A model generated the notes under the pieces. That model did not search any database and was not told the origin of the DNA. It worked only from the letters and a program-made list of their open reading frames with translations. Positions 47,990 through 59,337 of a stretch of 64,000 nt of DNA are shown here, in pieces. The number at the start of each line of letters is the position of its first letter. Position 1 is the first letter of the stretch. The position numbers and the translations under genes were made by a program. Source of the stretch: Topomyia yanbarensis (taxonomy: Eukaryota > Arthropoda > Insecta > Diptera > Culicidae). Where the stretch lies: NCBI RefSeq assembly GCF_030247195.1, contig NC_080671.1:103651845-103715844 (forward strand), read 5' to 3'.

Positions 47990-49380
47990 TGCATTGAAAA
48001 AAATATTGGTGGTGACCATTTTAATTTAAAAAAAAAATTAATGCTTAAATAATGATTTTGGAAGTTCATTACATTGAGAATTTAATGTTTTAAACAGCAA
48101 GAGGACTTTTGGTAAATTATGGGAATGGGATCTTGTAACTGATTTCTTAGTGAGGATTTTATATGTAGTAAACAAATCATGTCAATATCAAATAAAATAT
48201 CTGCATGAAAACATTCACATAGAAACTGACGAAAAATGGGATTTTCCGTTGGCATCTAGTAGATCAGGATCAGTTTTTAAAAGCGTTTGGTTTTCTTTTG
48301 TACTATCTATTATTTGAATAGCCACTCAGTAGAATTGGAAATGAGAAAATTGAAAAAAAAATCAATTTAGGTTCTATTTATAAGGCGTAAAACCAGGGCT
48401 TGGAAATCGAAGCACTGAATAGAAGCAGGCATAGTTCATGCTCTCAAACACTCACGAGTGTATGCATGCTTACCGCTTCTCTCAAATCCACCCATCGTGT
48501 GTAGTCTGTATTCGGCTATTTTTTACCTTCGTGAATCTGTATATATGATGAATATTTATTCCTTTGAAGCCATCTGCTGTGCAATGCTTCGCAGGCGCTA
48601 TTGAGCCGTGAAGCAACATCATTCAGAGAATTTTTTGCCGGTAAGAGAGGCCTACTATACAGCTCAGCTCTCTCCCATTTTCATGAGATTGCGTTGGTCT
48701 AGCACAAAACATCCATCAGATTGTTATTCGAAAGGGGTACATTTCGCAAGCGATTTTATCCCTGATTTTGAACCTGTATGTATAACTTTACCTGGGTAAA
48801 ATCTGGTAATTTTAAGTCGCTGATTACAAATGAAGTCTCAATTGTTGTAGTTGTAGTAGGGGGAGGGGAGAGATAGGACTTAAAGTATGCTCGTCTAAAA
48901 TAGAACTGCTTTTAACACTTTTTCTGGCGATTAAGAGTGCTAGGATGTTCAGTAAACTTACATATTTTAATGCAACATTTATCTAATATGTTCATTAATT
49001 TTCATTGAAAACTATTTCAAATTGAGTAAGTGACCGTGAATCTCCGAGAGCGTTTTAAAAACAAAATTGTTTCATGGTGTACATAAACGAAACAATAGCT
49101 ATTGAACCAATCGGACGGTTGACGGTGATATTGAAAATGTAACTTTTTTCAAGAGCGTTCAATTCGCGAATGAATTTTAATATATCAAATACCGAATGTT
49201 CCACTTTAACTAATGAGCTTTGGTAAGCAATCTTCAGGTTAGATATATCTTATTCGTTTCGCTTTGTTTTTTAAAAACTGCTGTTCCACGCCGTTCTATT
49301 TGTTGTTGATTTTAAAACAGGCTTAAATTGTGTTTTAAGTACATAGAGAGTATTAAGCACAGATACGTAGACCTGAGGGA
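47990..49380. other. Left interior of the 11.4-kb element, unassigned
   Basis: AT-rich with no transposase-like frame. The largest frame (48,608-48,799, 63 codons) has no domain. If this is part of the original element, its coding region has been lost. Confidence 0.35.
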
Positions 49381-49386
49381 CTGAGG

Positions 49387-49775
49387 AAACACAAATTTGA
49401 ATTCTACTGGAAAACTGAAGACATGGCGAGACACGAATTTTAAACTAACTAGAACACCCGCAAAAACTGCTGGGGGGAAGAAAGTATTAGCTTTATATTT
49501 TTCAATTTGTCAAAATTATGAGTCTAGAACTGAAACACTTCTGAACATGCCCATACTGTATTTTCAAATACATACATAGAAAAGCACAGATACTCAGCCT
49601 AGATGAACTTGGGAAAAAAAAATTGAGTCCAGTAAGACATGACGTGGCATGAATTTTAAACTGAAAATAACACCCTATCAAACTGCTACTGTGAAGAGTA
49701 AGTTTTAGTTTCAGAATTTTTAGTCAAAATTATGAATCTAGAACTGAACAGCTCCAGAACTTGTCCTTGCCTCGT
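49387..49775 (+). repeat. Tandem duplication, about 215-bp offset
   Basis: ATGAATTTTAAACT... and ACGAATTTTAAACT... (49,433 and 49,648), then AACACCC, AACTGCT and TCAAAATTATGArTCTAGAACTGAA, recur in both halves. A moderately diverged two-copy tandem, non-coding. Confidence 0.7.
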
Positions 49776-49777
49776 TA

Positions 49778-50182
49778 CAGTAGGATTCCGTTTTTGGCAA
49801 CAATATTTTTTTTCAGTTGCCAAAACTGGAATGGTGCCAAAAATGGAACCTTACCTTAAAAGCTTTTATTTTCAATTTGAGACATCATAAATGTTACAAG
49901 AACATTAATTATATAAGAATATGTGAAATGGAATGAAATAATAGAAAAAATCAACAAATTAAACTTTATTCGCCATGCCCGCCCCCATGAAATATAGTAA
50001 ATATGACTCCTATGATTGGAAATAAAGTCAAAAGCGATACCCATTATTACAACAAAATGATTATTGAGCATTTTTTAAAAGATTTACTATGAACAAAAAT
50101 AATGTTGCCATAAACGGAACCGATTTGTTGCCAAAAATGGAGCATGCCAAAAACGGAACGTGCCAAAAACGGAATCTTACTG
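49778..50182. mobile_element. Pogo-like MITE, TA target site
   Basis: The ends CAGTAGGATTCCGTTTTTGG and CCAAAAACGGAATCTTACTG are near-perfect TIRs flanked by TA. Subterminal GTGCCAAAAAyGGAA boxes repeat four to five times near the ends. Length 405 bp, no ORF. CAGTA starts and TA duplications fit pogo/Tigger-type elements. Confidence 0.88.
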
Positions 50183-50184
50183 TA

Positions 50185-50937
50185 CTTGACTCGAAGTTGT
50201 TTTCCCCAATTCAACGAATTTAAGTATACCAGTTTTAATGTTCACAACAAAACTGTTTGAGATTATAGCACTCTGCTGGAGATTTGATTGTTTCCGTTCC
50301 GGTTGCACTCAGGGATGCCATTATGACAGATTTATTTGGCACATCCAGAGTTTTTTGCAGTTTCTAGACAAAACGACAAACCTTTCATTATTCCAGATTT
50401 TTAAATTATAAAAGGTGTTACATCCAAATTTTAAAAATTGAGTTAGTTTTCCCAAATTTGACAAAAAACCGATTGATTCACCTTCTATGAAGACTAAAAT
50501 GTATGTCAAATTATTTACTTTTGGCTTTACTAGCCAGAATCTTTATAGATTAGTTTCGCAACTTTTTGAAAGCAAATCAAAACTAAAACTGTTCTAACAT
50601 AACTCAATCTCTCCACCCACCAAATCTAAAAAAGCTGAATCCCTCTAGTACAAAGACTCGCCATCTCTAACGTTTGTTTACTATTTATCTGACAGCGTCA
50701 TTTCAATCGAGTATTTATCTATCTAGGATTAAATCGTAGAGCCATTGAAACCTTTCTAGATTTTCAAGCTTTTTGTATGCACGAACTCTCTCAACGTTCA
50801 AAATAATTCATAACTTTAAAATAAATAACATTTTTGAAGAGAATCCTATGAATTTGTTTTTTCGTCGATATGATGCAAAATTTTAGCTATATTTTACATA
50901 TTTTTTTCTGCGCATCTGGTTCAAATGCTAGGACAGA
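50185..50937. other. Unassigned stretch
   Basis: CAGGGATGCCATTATGACAG (50,311) resembles the start of a transposon, and a possible end GACTCGCCATCTCTAACG stands near 50,656. The pairing is too weak to call an element. Confidence 0.3.
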
Positions 50938-51309
50938 TTATGTTACAGGCACGTAGCCAGAGGGGGGGCTAGGGGGCTAAAGCCCCTCCCGAAATTTTTC
51001 AAAAATAAATTTAAAAAACCGGCGACTTTTGACAAAATTTGTTGCTCATTTGGTTTGAACAAATTATTGAGAAAAAGTTGAAGGAGGCTATTTCTAACCA
51101 CCGAAGGCAATGGTCATGAAATTCAGTGTGCTTTATGCTTTTGCTCGAGCCAGTGCGAAGCGAACGACAAAAACAGTAACTTTTATATTGTGTGCGTTGT
51201 CTGAAGAATACAAGAAACTATTACTTTAATTGTAGCTGTAGTAATCTTTCGAGATTAGTGAGTAACAGAAGCAAGAATTGGTGCTCCAGCCAAATACGGT
51301 GATTATAAA

Positions 51310-51850
51310 ATTATTGATGATTCGCATAGGACAGAGCATTCATAATGTCGAATGTTTCCTGAAGGTGTAAATGGAGACTAGACTTTCGGAAGCCGCCTTT
51401 ATCGAGTTCTACCATTGCAGGCATTTAGCCCTCAACAAATTAGCCCAGACGAAACCATTCATTTTGCATAACTTAAAGCACAAGGTTATGTGTGACAATA
51501 CTATAATTAAAATCCTCCTGTATATGGACGATGAGAAAATGAATGTTCCGCTACAAGATCAGATACCGCTTACTCGCAGATTAATGTCACATTTGGGAGA
51601 AATGGGATCTAATTGGAAAGGCAATTATTGAGGGCGAGAAGCAAGGAAGATATTCGCGAACATAAAGGCAGCAACTACGATGAAGACATGGAAATGTACA
51701 ATAGCGAGATAGAAATGAACCACTCCCCCCCCCCCCCAAGAGATATTTGGTGAGGAAAAAAATATTTCCTCGCCTCGTAAACAGGTTTCCACATGCAATG
51801 GCTAAGCGCTTACGCGAGATCTGTAGGACAACCATTTAAACTCGTTATAT
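51310..51850 (+). pseudogene. Decayed ORF1, homologous to 2669-3679
   Basis: The longest frame, 51,371-51,631, is homologous to residues about 50-127 of the 2669 ORF1: FYHCRHLALNKLAQTKPFIL vs QYHHLRNVVLISFNTLAQAE..., LHNLKHKVMCDN vs LQNNLKHMAESD, and RRLMSHLGEMGS vs AKYMSQYGEVES. Nucleotide similarity starts upstream (TTTCCTGAAGGTG). A T-rich 3' segment near 51,840-51,880 recalls the 3' UTR of the 2.7-kb copy. The zinc knuckle is gone. Confidence 0.75.
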
Positions 51851-52229
51851 TATTTTTATTGTTTACATAAGGAAATATATAAAAGACGGGTCGTGGGTCT
51901 TTGTTATTTTTAAATGATAAGTTTTTGAATAGCACACAATTTTGAATTTCTGTATTAGGTTAGTGCACACTGTACACTCTGTTCTCTGTACTGTGCTACA
52001 CAAAAAGTATTTCAATTTGTCTGAGAACGATTGAGCCGAGAAGAAAATTTTTGTTTCGCGTCATTTTAACGCAATACCATTTTTATTGACGCTTCATTTC
52101 ATTGTTACGAGGAATTCGTTCCGCACTAATACACTGTTGATCCGTAAATCCGTGATATCTGCAACAAACGTGTAAAAGAAAATTCTTTTAAAAGTGGACC
52201 GGGCAAAAACAATAGGCAATCACGAAGAG

Positions 52230-52525
52230 GGACTAAAATGTTGTGACTGATTGAATCTATAAGCCAATAAGTTGGGATAAGAGTTTCGATTTCATGTCTT
52301 CAGTATGTGACAGTCTTTCGTTCCGTTTTTGCTCGTCATGGAATAAAATGAGAGAGATAATCTTAAATAAGAGAGAAAAGAGAGGAAAAAATCAACCAAT
52401 CGAAATCGACTCAAGATCACTCTTCTATCTTTACTATACACTCAACACGAGTTCTTTCCGAATTGCGCTCTGATCTTCTCATTTCGTCTTCGTTGCGTTA
52501 GGTGCAACAACTTGAAACATTTTTC
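52230..52525 (-). repeat. Dispersed repeat, minus-strand copy (partner at 6690-7000)
   Basis: Reverse complement matches 6690-7000, including the CTGTCACATACTGAAGACAT and CTTGAGTCGATTTCGATTGG phrases. Located inside the 2.5-kb hAT-like element, so this copy travelled with, or inserted into, that element. Confidence 0.6.
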
Positions 52526-53475
52526 CCAAATAGTGGTAAAACAAACATGTAATCAGACAAACATTACAACTTTCTTCAAGAAATCATACATCATCTCTTC
52601 CAATCTTGATGATGATTGAAAAAAAATCAAGAGCTAATTATTTTTATTCATAAACCAACCTATTACTGATCAGATTAGTGTTCTCATATTTGTTTAATGA
52701 ATTGACAAAAAGTTTTGCAAAAGTTTCACAGGAAACGGATAATTTGCTGTAATTTAAAAACAGACAACTCTAAAAGAAAGCCTCTTCGGCAAATTAGATG
52801 CAAGGGCGATGTGTTCTCTTCCATGTGTCGGAAGCAAGTGATGCTGAAATTATTATCTATGTTTATAGTTTCTAGTTATTTTGATGGTGTCATCAATGTT
52901 ATATTTACCAAATTTTACGTAAATTAGAAGCATTGACTAATCATTGCTAAGTAATTTTCTTTCGTACTATGTTGCGTTTCGGCTTCGCCTCATCAGAAAC
53001 CGACACTAACGTATTGTCGGAATAGATTAGCGCCGGCTTGACGCAAATCCCTTAAAACTAAAACACACTATGTGTTTCAAACAAACGACTGATCAAACGT
53101 GATGTCCCGTTCGAGCAGAAGTTCTGTTTATGCCGATGAGACACAAGTGAAGCCGAAACTTGTCTTGGCTTAGCAGGCCTATGCGAAAGCACTATGCTAT
53201 ATTTTTACCAACAAATTTTCACCCTAGTGAGAAATTTTGGTTTTTACCAAATTTTCCTCCTTAGGGTCGATGCACAGGCAACATATTATTAGGGTTTTTT
53301 AGTGTCTATTGTCTTAGTTTTGGAATTGTTTTCACTAAGAACTTTTCATAATTACGTTCAGTTTCCAGTGATTATTTCAAGTCATCAGAATTAATACATT
53401 TATGCAATAATTTTTAAGCCCCTTCCGAAACAAAATCCTGGCTACGGGCCTGTTATGTTACACAATGAATGTATA

Positions 53476-53836
53476 CAGTGACCCGTTTTTATCAGCACAC
53501 TGGTGTACGTTATGAGGAAATTGATAAAATTGGTACATATTTTTTTCCTTCTTTTTAATAGCCCAAGGCTGTTAAAGTATTTTTCTTTAGTCCCTAAACA
53601 TGGTCTCATTATCCTTTCTGATTATTTAGTAGGGATTTCCTAAAGGGAGTTTTCCAGCGCAAAATTTAAAAAAATGTTTTTGTTTTTGCATATTTTGTAT
53701 ATTTATGATAAAAAAATGCTCAAAAGGATTTACTCGGATTTGACTTGTTTCGTCTGATAAAGTCCATCAAACGCCTTTTTATTAGGCTGACAAAGTCGGG
53801 AGCAAATTGGGGTTTGATAAAATTTGGTTTTCACTG
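53476..53836. mobile_element. TA-flanked MITE, CAGTGA ends
   Basis: Begins CAGTGACCCGTTTTTATCAG after TA (53,474-53,475) and ends TTGATAAAATTTGGTTTTCACTG before TA (53,837-53,838). The TIRs are imperfect but share CAGTGA and TTTTATCA. 361 bp, no ORF; pogo/Tigger style. It starts 23 bp after the 2.5-kb element. Confidence 0.68.
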
Positions 53837-53838
53837 TA

Positions 53839-54503
53839 TTGGTAATTCATATAACGCATAACATATTTTCTCTAAATAATATAAATTCATTATTTAGAAA
53901 AAAAATCTCGCCGATTCGTAGGGGAACCCGGTGCTATTCGGACTTACCTAATCAAATCAAAAGGACTTTAGGTAGATAGATGTATTTATTGGTTTATTGG
54001 TACATTTCGGAGCTATAAAAATTGATTTGTACCACTCCATGGCAGCGCAAGGCGACGATTTTCAAAATTCTATGTTTTTCCATCCTTTTACGATGTAGGA
54101 TTAGTTCGGGCCTCCCTAGGAGGCAATTCAGACCATCATTTTTATTTTTTTTTTGTAATGGAATCATGTTATGATATCTTTATTGGGGAAACTCCTTTAG
54201 AAGCAAAAATAATGTGTTAAAAAATTGCTGCCGATTTGGGTATTGTGCATTATCTTTGCTGTGGCGTGGCGTGCGCCGACGCGAGCCGCTGAAGCTTCGT
54301 ACGCTCATTTAGCATAAAAGTGGTAAGCGTTTTGAAAATATCTGCGTTTTTACCCAAAACAAAAATCATTCCATAAAATAGGAACCTTGAGTTTTCTATT
54401 GGCGATTTGCGGCAAAACCAAAATTAGTCATGCGACACCTATGATTCAGCTCATGAACTGGCAAAGTGATACAGTTTCCTTTTTTTCGCCCGTAAGTGAG
54501 TCG
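53839..54503. other. Unassigned stretch
   Basis: Includes GGTGCTATTCGGACTTACC (53,930), weakly like 10,276-10,300. Otherwise no gene or classifiable repeat; the 60-codon minus frame at 54,396 is not credible. Confidence 0.3.
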
Positions 54504-54505
54504 TA

Positions 54506-54990
54506 CACACTTAATTTGAATTACTGGGTACAGTAAAATTTTACTGGGGTTTTGAACAGCAAACCGTTCGGTAATCAATTCAGTAAAACAATTCGGTTAC
54601 CGAACTCTCCGCAATCCGTTCCATCCAAACGTCAAAAAATACTGGTCAGTCAGCAGTTTCCTCTGAAAATGGCGACTTGACAGATGATTTGCTGTACCTG
54701 TTCTGTAAATTTTTGACGAGGTTCGGTAATGTTGGTATAATTTTGCCGAACAATCTGTCGAAATTTTACTGGATAATGTTTATGTAACGAAAATAATAGA
54801 AGTGCTGATAAATTCAGTGGAAAATATAGCGGGTTTCAGCAAATTATTCGAAAAATTACTGAAAATCGCTGAAAAATGAAAACTTTTCCGCAATTTTTTA
54901 AACAATTTGCAGACAGCTCCGTAAAAATATCACTTTACTGTGCAAGTCGTCGAAAAAAATTACTGAACAACTTTTGGCTGGCTTAGTGTG
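54506..54990. mobile_element. TA-flanked MITE with CACACTTA ends
   Basis: CACACTTAATTTGAATTACT after TA (54,504-54,505) is matched by the right end GGCTTAGTGTG before TA (54,991-54,992). The body is full of TTACTG/CAGTAA and TTCGGTAA/TTACCGAA inverted motifs. 485 bp, non-coding. Confidence 0.62.
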
Positions 54991-54992
54991 TA

Positions 54993-56699
54993 GCTTACAA
55001 TAAAATCTTCATTATCTTCTCGGAAAAAGCTTACCACTGCCAAAATATGAATGAAACGAGTAAGAAATTTAGTTTTATTTGCAATTATTCTGAAATTACA
55101 CCCATTTGCAACTATTTCACTCATACATTTCTTCGAAATGTAATCGGGGTATTATTGTGGTTATAAAAAATCGTTCCATAAATAAAGTTCCAACTCGAAA
55201 CCGAGACCCAATCAGTACCAATGTCAAACTCCTTCATATTTTGAACTACGTAGGAGAGAAGGATCGGCTGTGCATGATACAAAGCTGACACTTTCCTATT
55301 AGCCGGATATATTCTTTCCTCGCCTGATCTGGAGTTTCATGAATTTACACCATCTCATGAAGGTTTAGCTTAACTTAGGACGAACGGGAAATGCTGTTGC
55401 GGCGGCTACGGTGTTCAACAAATTACATTTCGAAACAGCGCGTATATAGCTCTGCGAATAATATTAGAAACCACTATGTTTTACACTCTTTTCGCAAGAT
55501 GTTTACTCATCATCTTATAAAATTATGGTTTTCCTTCATTTTCATAAACCATTATCAACAAATTGATCGGTAATTTGGTGTTTAAAAGTCATTTTTTACC
55601 AATGTTTACAGAAAATATATGCACTATGACAGAACAGAATAAAATCAGCAACACTTTCCTTCCAGCGCTATCTGCGAGCGGTTTCAACGTAGAATCGCCA
55701 ATAGCACTTGTTATTTTTTCACTTTTATTTTTCACGATTTTGCCAATAATTTTTGTTTTGAGCATAGCAAAAAAATGAAACACGTATCTCCTTACTAAAA
55801 AAAAGTAGAATGTAAAAATTAATGTTTCAGAATGGCGCTTCCACAAATATTTACGACAGTCAAAAAATCTTACCATTTTTAGGGGTAGGCAGGTGTAAAT
55901 GTGGCAGCTGAGTTAGTAAACGGTTTGTCTATGCGCCGATTAATGCCACCAATGCCGAAAGTCCAATGCTTCTACCGCTTCGTGTACCGCCCGGACGCGC
56001 CAAAATTCTGTTCTTGTACGTACATGATAAGTACCTACATGACGAACGCTTTTCATTCCCGTATTTTCACCAGTCAAAATGGTAAAAAAATGTTTGCTTC
56101 ATCCCGTGTAGTAAGGCGTGAAGCAGCATGCCTCATTCTCATTATAAACTAACGATAATGAAGCATTCGTCGTATACCAGTTCAACGTGCAAGTGTATTC
56201 ATGAAGAGTGTCATCGGACAGCGCAGATTCGATGCAAGAGAGACGTAACTTTTCAGTTTTGAGTATGTTTATTTCATCATGCATCTGTTTTGGGGAAGGC
56301 ATGAGTTGCCTCTCGCCGGGAGGGTAAGTTCATTCAAGTACTCAGCTTTCTCACGTTTAGCTGTTTGCGTCAGGCATAGGTTCTCATTTACGCATGAGAT
56401 TGAGTGCTCTCATGCAAGGGGGAAACCCCTATATTCGTTCATTTGAAGCTTCACAATCCAAGCCCTGCGTAAAACAACTTCGTATAAAAGGACTCGTTCT
56501 TATGATATGTACTTTAATAGGTAAGAAAAGCAAAATAAATGCTCGAAAACAGGTTTTACGGTCAATATCACATAGCTTCGAAACCGTCAGGTTTGAAGCT
56601 GTAGTCTTTTCGAAAAATATTACAGCGTAGAACATAAGACACTAAGTCTTTTTGAAGAGTCGATTTTCCATGATTATTTCTGGGAGGTTTTATCACTAA
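54993..56699. other. Unassigned interior of the 11.4-kb element
   Basis: Several short frames. The most gene-like is 55,602-55,778 (+), 58 codons from ATG, with a hydrophobic stretch (ALVIFSLLFFTILPIIFVLS) that could span a membrane. A 95-codon frame lies opposite, so coding is doubtful. The block 55,901-56,160 is moderately GC-rich and may be an old transposon fragment. No hAT domains. Confidence 0.3.
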
Positions 56700-58960
56700 A
56701 ATAATTGTATCAGAAGATGTTATTTATGTTGGGAAACTTGTTGCTAAACTTTAATTTAAATACTTTACTTACCAATCAGTCTAAGGCTATATTGTCCTGT
56801 GTTGTATCAAGAAGTCGCCTCCAGTTCACTCTGTCCATGTCTGTTTGTCGCCTCGAAGGGCACGAAAACTCCTCAGGTCTGCTTCATCTTGGCCGATCTC
56901 TCCTCCTTGTAGCTGTCGCATTAGTTTCTAGAACGATTTTACCGAGTTGTTCACCATTCTGACAACATGCTCAGCCCACCGCAGCCGCATGGGTGGTTCT
57001 CCAAGCTACTGTTGCAATTCTAAGAGCGCGTTGGTTTCCCGTCAGCATACTCCAGCTTTCGTGGCCATAGAGGACAATCGGTCTAATGAGCGATTTCTAG
57101 AAGGTTTCCTTCATGCGTATTGTACATTCCTCGATCGAAGGGTTTTTCGAAGCCCAAAGTAACAACGTGTATCTGCTAGAATACGTTTCCAAATTTTTCT
57201 GTTGGTGCCATTATTGACTGTCATTGGTGAGCCCAAATACACGAACTCATCAACCAGCTCGACGCGCCATCAATTGATATACTTGGTGGGAGCCGTAACC
57301 TCTTACTCTTATGTACTATGTCTGAGGCATTTGTGACCAGTTCAGTTCGCCTTGCTTCAACCGTCAGTCGAATGTACGTCTCCATGATCGCCTCGAGATT
57401 GTGTGCCACAATATTGACGTTACTGGCTAAGCTAAAAAGCTGGGCGGAATTCCGGAAAACCATACCACTCATGCCAATTCTCGTTCTTATTATCACACCT
57501 TGCCGTAGATCTTTCCGAGTTTCAAAAGGACAAAACGAAGTATATCTAATACTCATCACACATCACTCGATCTATTGTCGTTTGTCCGAAAATCCGTTTT
57601 TTGGCATTATATGCCAATTTTTTCAACAAGCTCGCTTGCTAACGATAATTGGTGGCGACTAAGAATTTGGGAGAACACCGAGCAATGGGATTGCTCAGTA
57701 GCTAGTTGTAGCAATCCCGCTTAAGACCCTTAAGACCCTTTTTATACACAGGACATATTACTTCCTCTATTCAAAACCTGTTTCTCCCAGATCTTCGAAA
57801 TCACCCAATGGAGTGCTATAACCAACGCCTCTCTTCCGTATTTCAGCAGTTGACATGGCAGTTGATCATTGTCAACGGATTTATCACTCCTCAACCGTCC
57901 GATCTCCTTATGAATCTTAGGTAGATCCAGCGCTGGGAATCTGTCGTCGGCTGTGCACGTCCCCAGGTTGATTCTTGCGATACTCTCATCGTCTACTGAT
58001 ATTCCGCTATTCAATCAGCTCACATTCAGTCGTGAGAAGGTCTCCATTAGAATCTCTTCATATGTCATCTTGAGGCACATAGCCTTCGCTCGAGCGATTT
58101 ACCTACTCGTAGAATTTTCGTAACCCTGTATAAATGCTCCAACGCCTCGGTATCCCGATCTTCCTGTAGGCGATTCCTAATCTATATTCGCACTGCGGAA
58201 GGTGCGAACATTTGTGATGTCGGAGAAGAAATTTCCGTTCATTAGAATGTGGTCGATTTGGCCCTCAGTTTGTTAATCAGGTGATCTCAAGGGTGGCGGT
58301 CATGTCGCTGATGAGGAGCTTCGCATTCTGACGCGGGCTCCAAATGTGCGTAAAATGCTTCTTTCTCGTTCTCGGATCTCGCTTCGTGAGGGTAGTGCAC
58401 GTTGACGATGCTGTAGTTGTAGAAATGGCCTTTGATCCACAGACATCCTTTCACTGATCGATTGCTACTTGATTACGCTTTGGCGCATCTTGCCAAGCAC
58501 TACAAAGCTGATTCCCAACTCGCTTGTTGTGGCGTCGCTCTAGTAGAATGTAACCGCTCGATGCCCGCTTTTCCACATACTCTGTCCCGCCAAGCAAAGT
58601 ACCTACAATGCCATGGCTTTGAAGTTGCGAGTTTTCAGCTCATCGTGTAGCATTCGTTCGAACACAGGGAAGCTAAGTGACTTGCAGTTCTATGTGCCAA
58701 GTTTTCTATCATAGTCCTTTGTTCGTTACATGGGCTTTGACCGATCCGCCTTTTCTTCCTGATTCTTCGCAACGTGGCGTTTTTTGGGCGGCTTGTTGGG
58801 TTTGACCCAACCTCCTTCCTCGTCGAAGGACAGCCGTGCGGGGTTACTTTGCCACCTCATGTATTCAGTTCTGTCTACGGAATGGGTTATAGCGCCCATA
58901 CCCACTCGCACCTTTTCATTTCGCTTCTACTGCAGAAGACAATAGTACCCAGTCGATGCC
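56700..58960 (-). pseudogene. Decayed RTE-clade non-LTR element (endonuclease and RT)
   Basis: Read on the minus strand from about 58,700: endonuclease pieces (DELKTRNFKAMAL about 58,650-58,612; QIDHILMNGNFFSDITNVRTF about 58,262-58,200); RT start (EIGRLRSDKSVDNDQLPCQLLKYG within 58,014-57,742, where NKAAGPDGLPAELLKYG-like text is usual); RKDLRQG (about 57,508) and a ruined catalytic box (SLASNVNIVAHN, about 57,434, where FADDINIVAR is usual); then VDEFVYLGSPM and LRKTLRSRNVQ (about 57,252-57,130) and a tail to 56,800. Frameshifts and stops throughout. Inserted within the 11.4-kb element. Confidence 0.87.
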
Positions 58961-59337
58961 AGCCTACAGATTAAATGTCATCAGTAGATGCGCAGGGAAG
59001 CATGAGATAGGAGCTTGTGAACACTATGAAGTATTCACCATTTGACGACCAACCTTCGAAGTTGATGGTTCTTGTGATTCTAAATTATGCCATGTTGACC
59101 GTAAGAAAAGTTGTCGAACATATAAAAAACTCTTTAAAATTGTATATTTTTTGATTTCATAACATTTGGTAAAATTTTATTTTTTTCTCATTTGTAGAAT
59201 GGAATGGTAACTGCTGAACTGTTTTTGTTTCTGAACTTTCAATATTTTATCAAATTTGCATGATATTGAACCATTTTCGAAAAATCAACTATTTTCGTCA
59301 AGTCCCCCCCCCAACCAAATTTCTGGCTACCCCACTG
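58961..59337. other. Right interior and terminus of the 11.4-kb element
   Basis: No ORF. The last 40 bp hold the C-run (59,303-59,312), CCAACCAAATTTCTGG and the terminal inverted repeat. This segment and 47,929-48,000 are the parts most likely to be original to the element. Confidence 0.45.

Larger units (their letters stand above)
50946..53452. mobile_element. 2.5-kb element with CAGG...GTAGCCAG ends and perfect 8-bp TSD
   Basis: The left end CAGGCACGTAGCCAGAGGGG and the right end (reverse complement CAGGCCCGTAGCCAGGATTT) are TIRs of the same type as the 47,929 element. The TSD TTATGTTA is identical at 50,938-50,945 and 53,453-53,460. Inside are a decayed non-LTR ORF1 (51,310-51,850), a C-run (51,725-51,737) and a minus copy of a dispersed repeat (52,230-52,525). 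No transposase seen. Nested within the 11.4-kb element, so younger than it. Confidence 0.88.
47929..59337. mobile_element. 11.4-kb element with hAT-like ends inserted in a non-LTR ORF2
   Basis: The left end CAGTGGCGTAGCCAGG and the right end (reverse complement CAGTGGGGTAGCCAGAAATT) match at 14 of the first 15 positions, and both run into poly-G/poly-C. Flanks ATGGGCCA (47,921-47,928) and ATAGGCCA (59,338-59,345) match at 7 of 8 positions, the hAT TSD length. Removing the insert and one TSD copy rejoins the ORF2 frame. No hAT transposase (RNase H-like or dimerisation domain) is readable; the inside is filled with other transposons. Alternatively it is two termini brought together after a smaller element grew by nested insertion. 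Confidence 0.82.

Noticed and set aside
53930..54240. Shared element with 10,270-10,340
   Set aside because: Similarity limited to a few short phrases; could be chance without an alignment.
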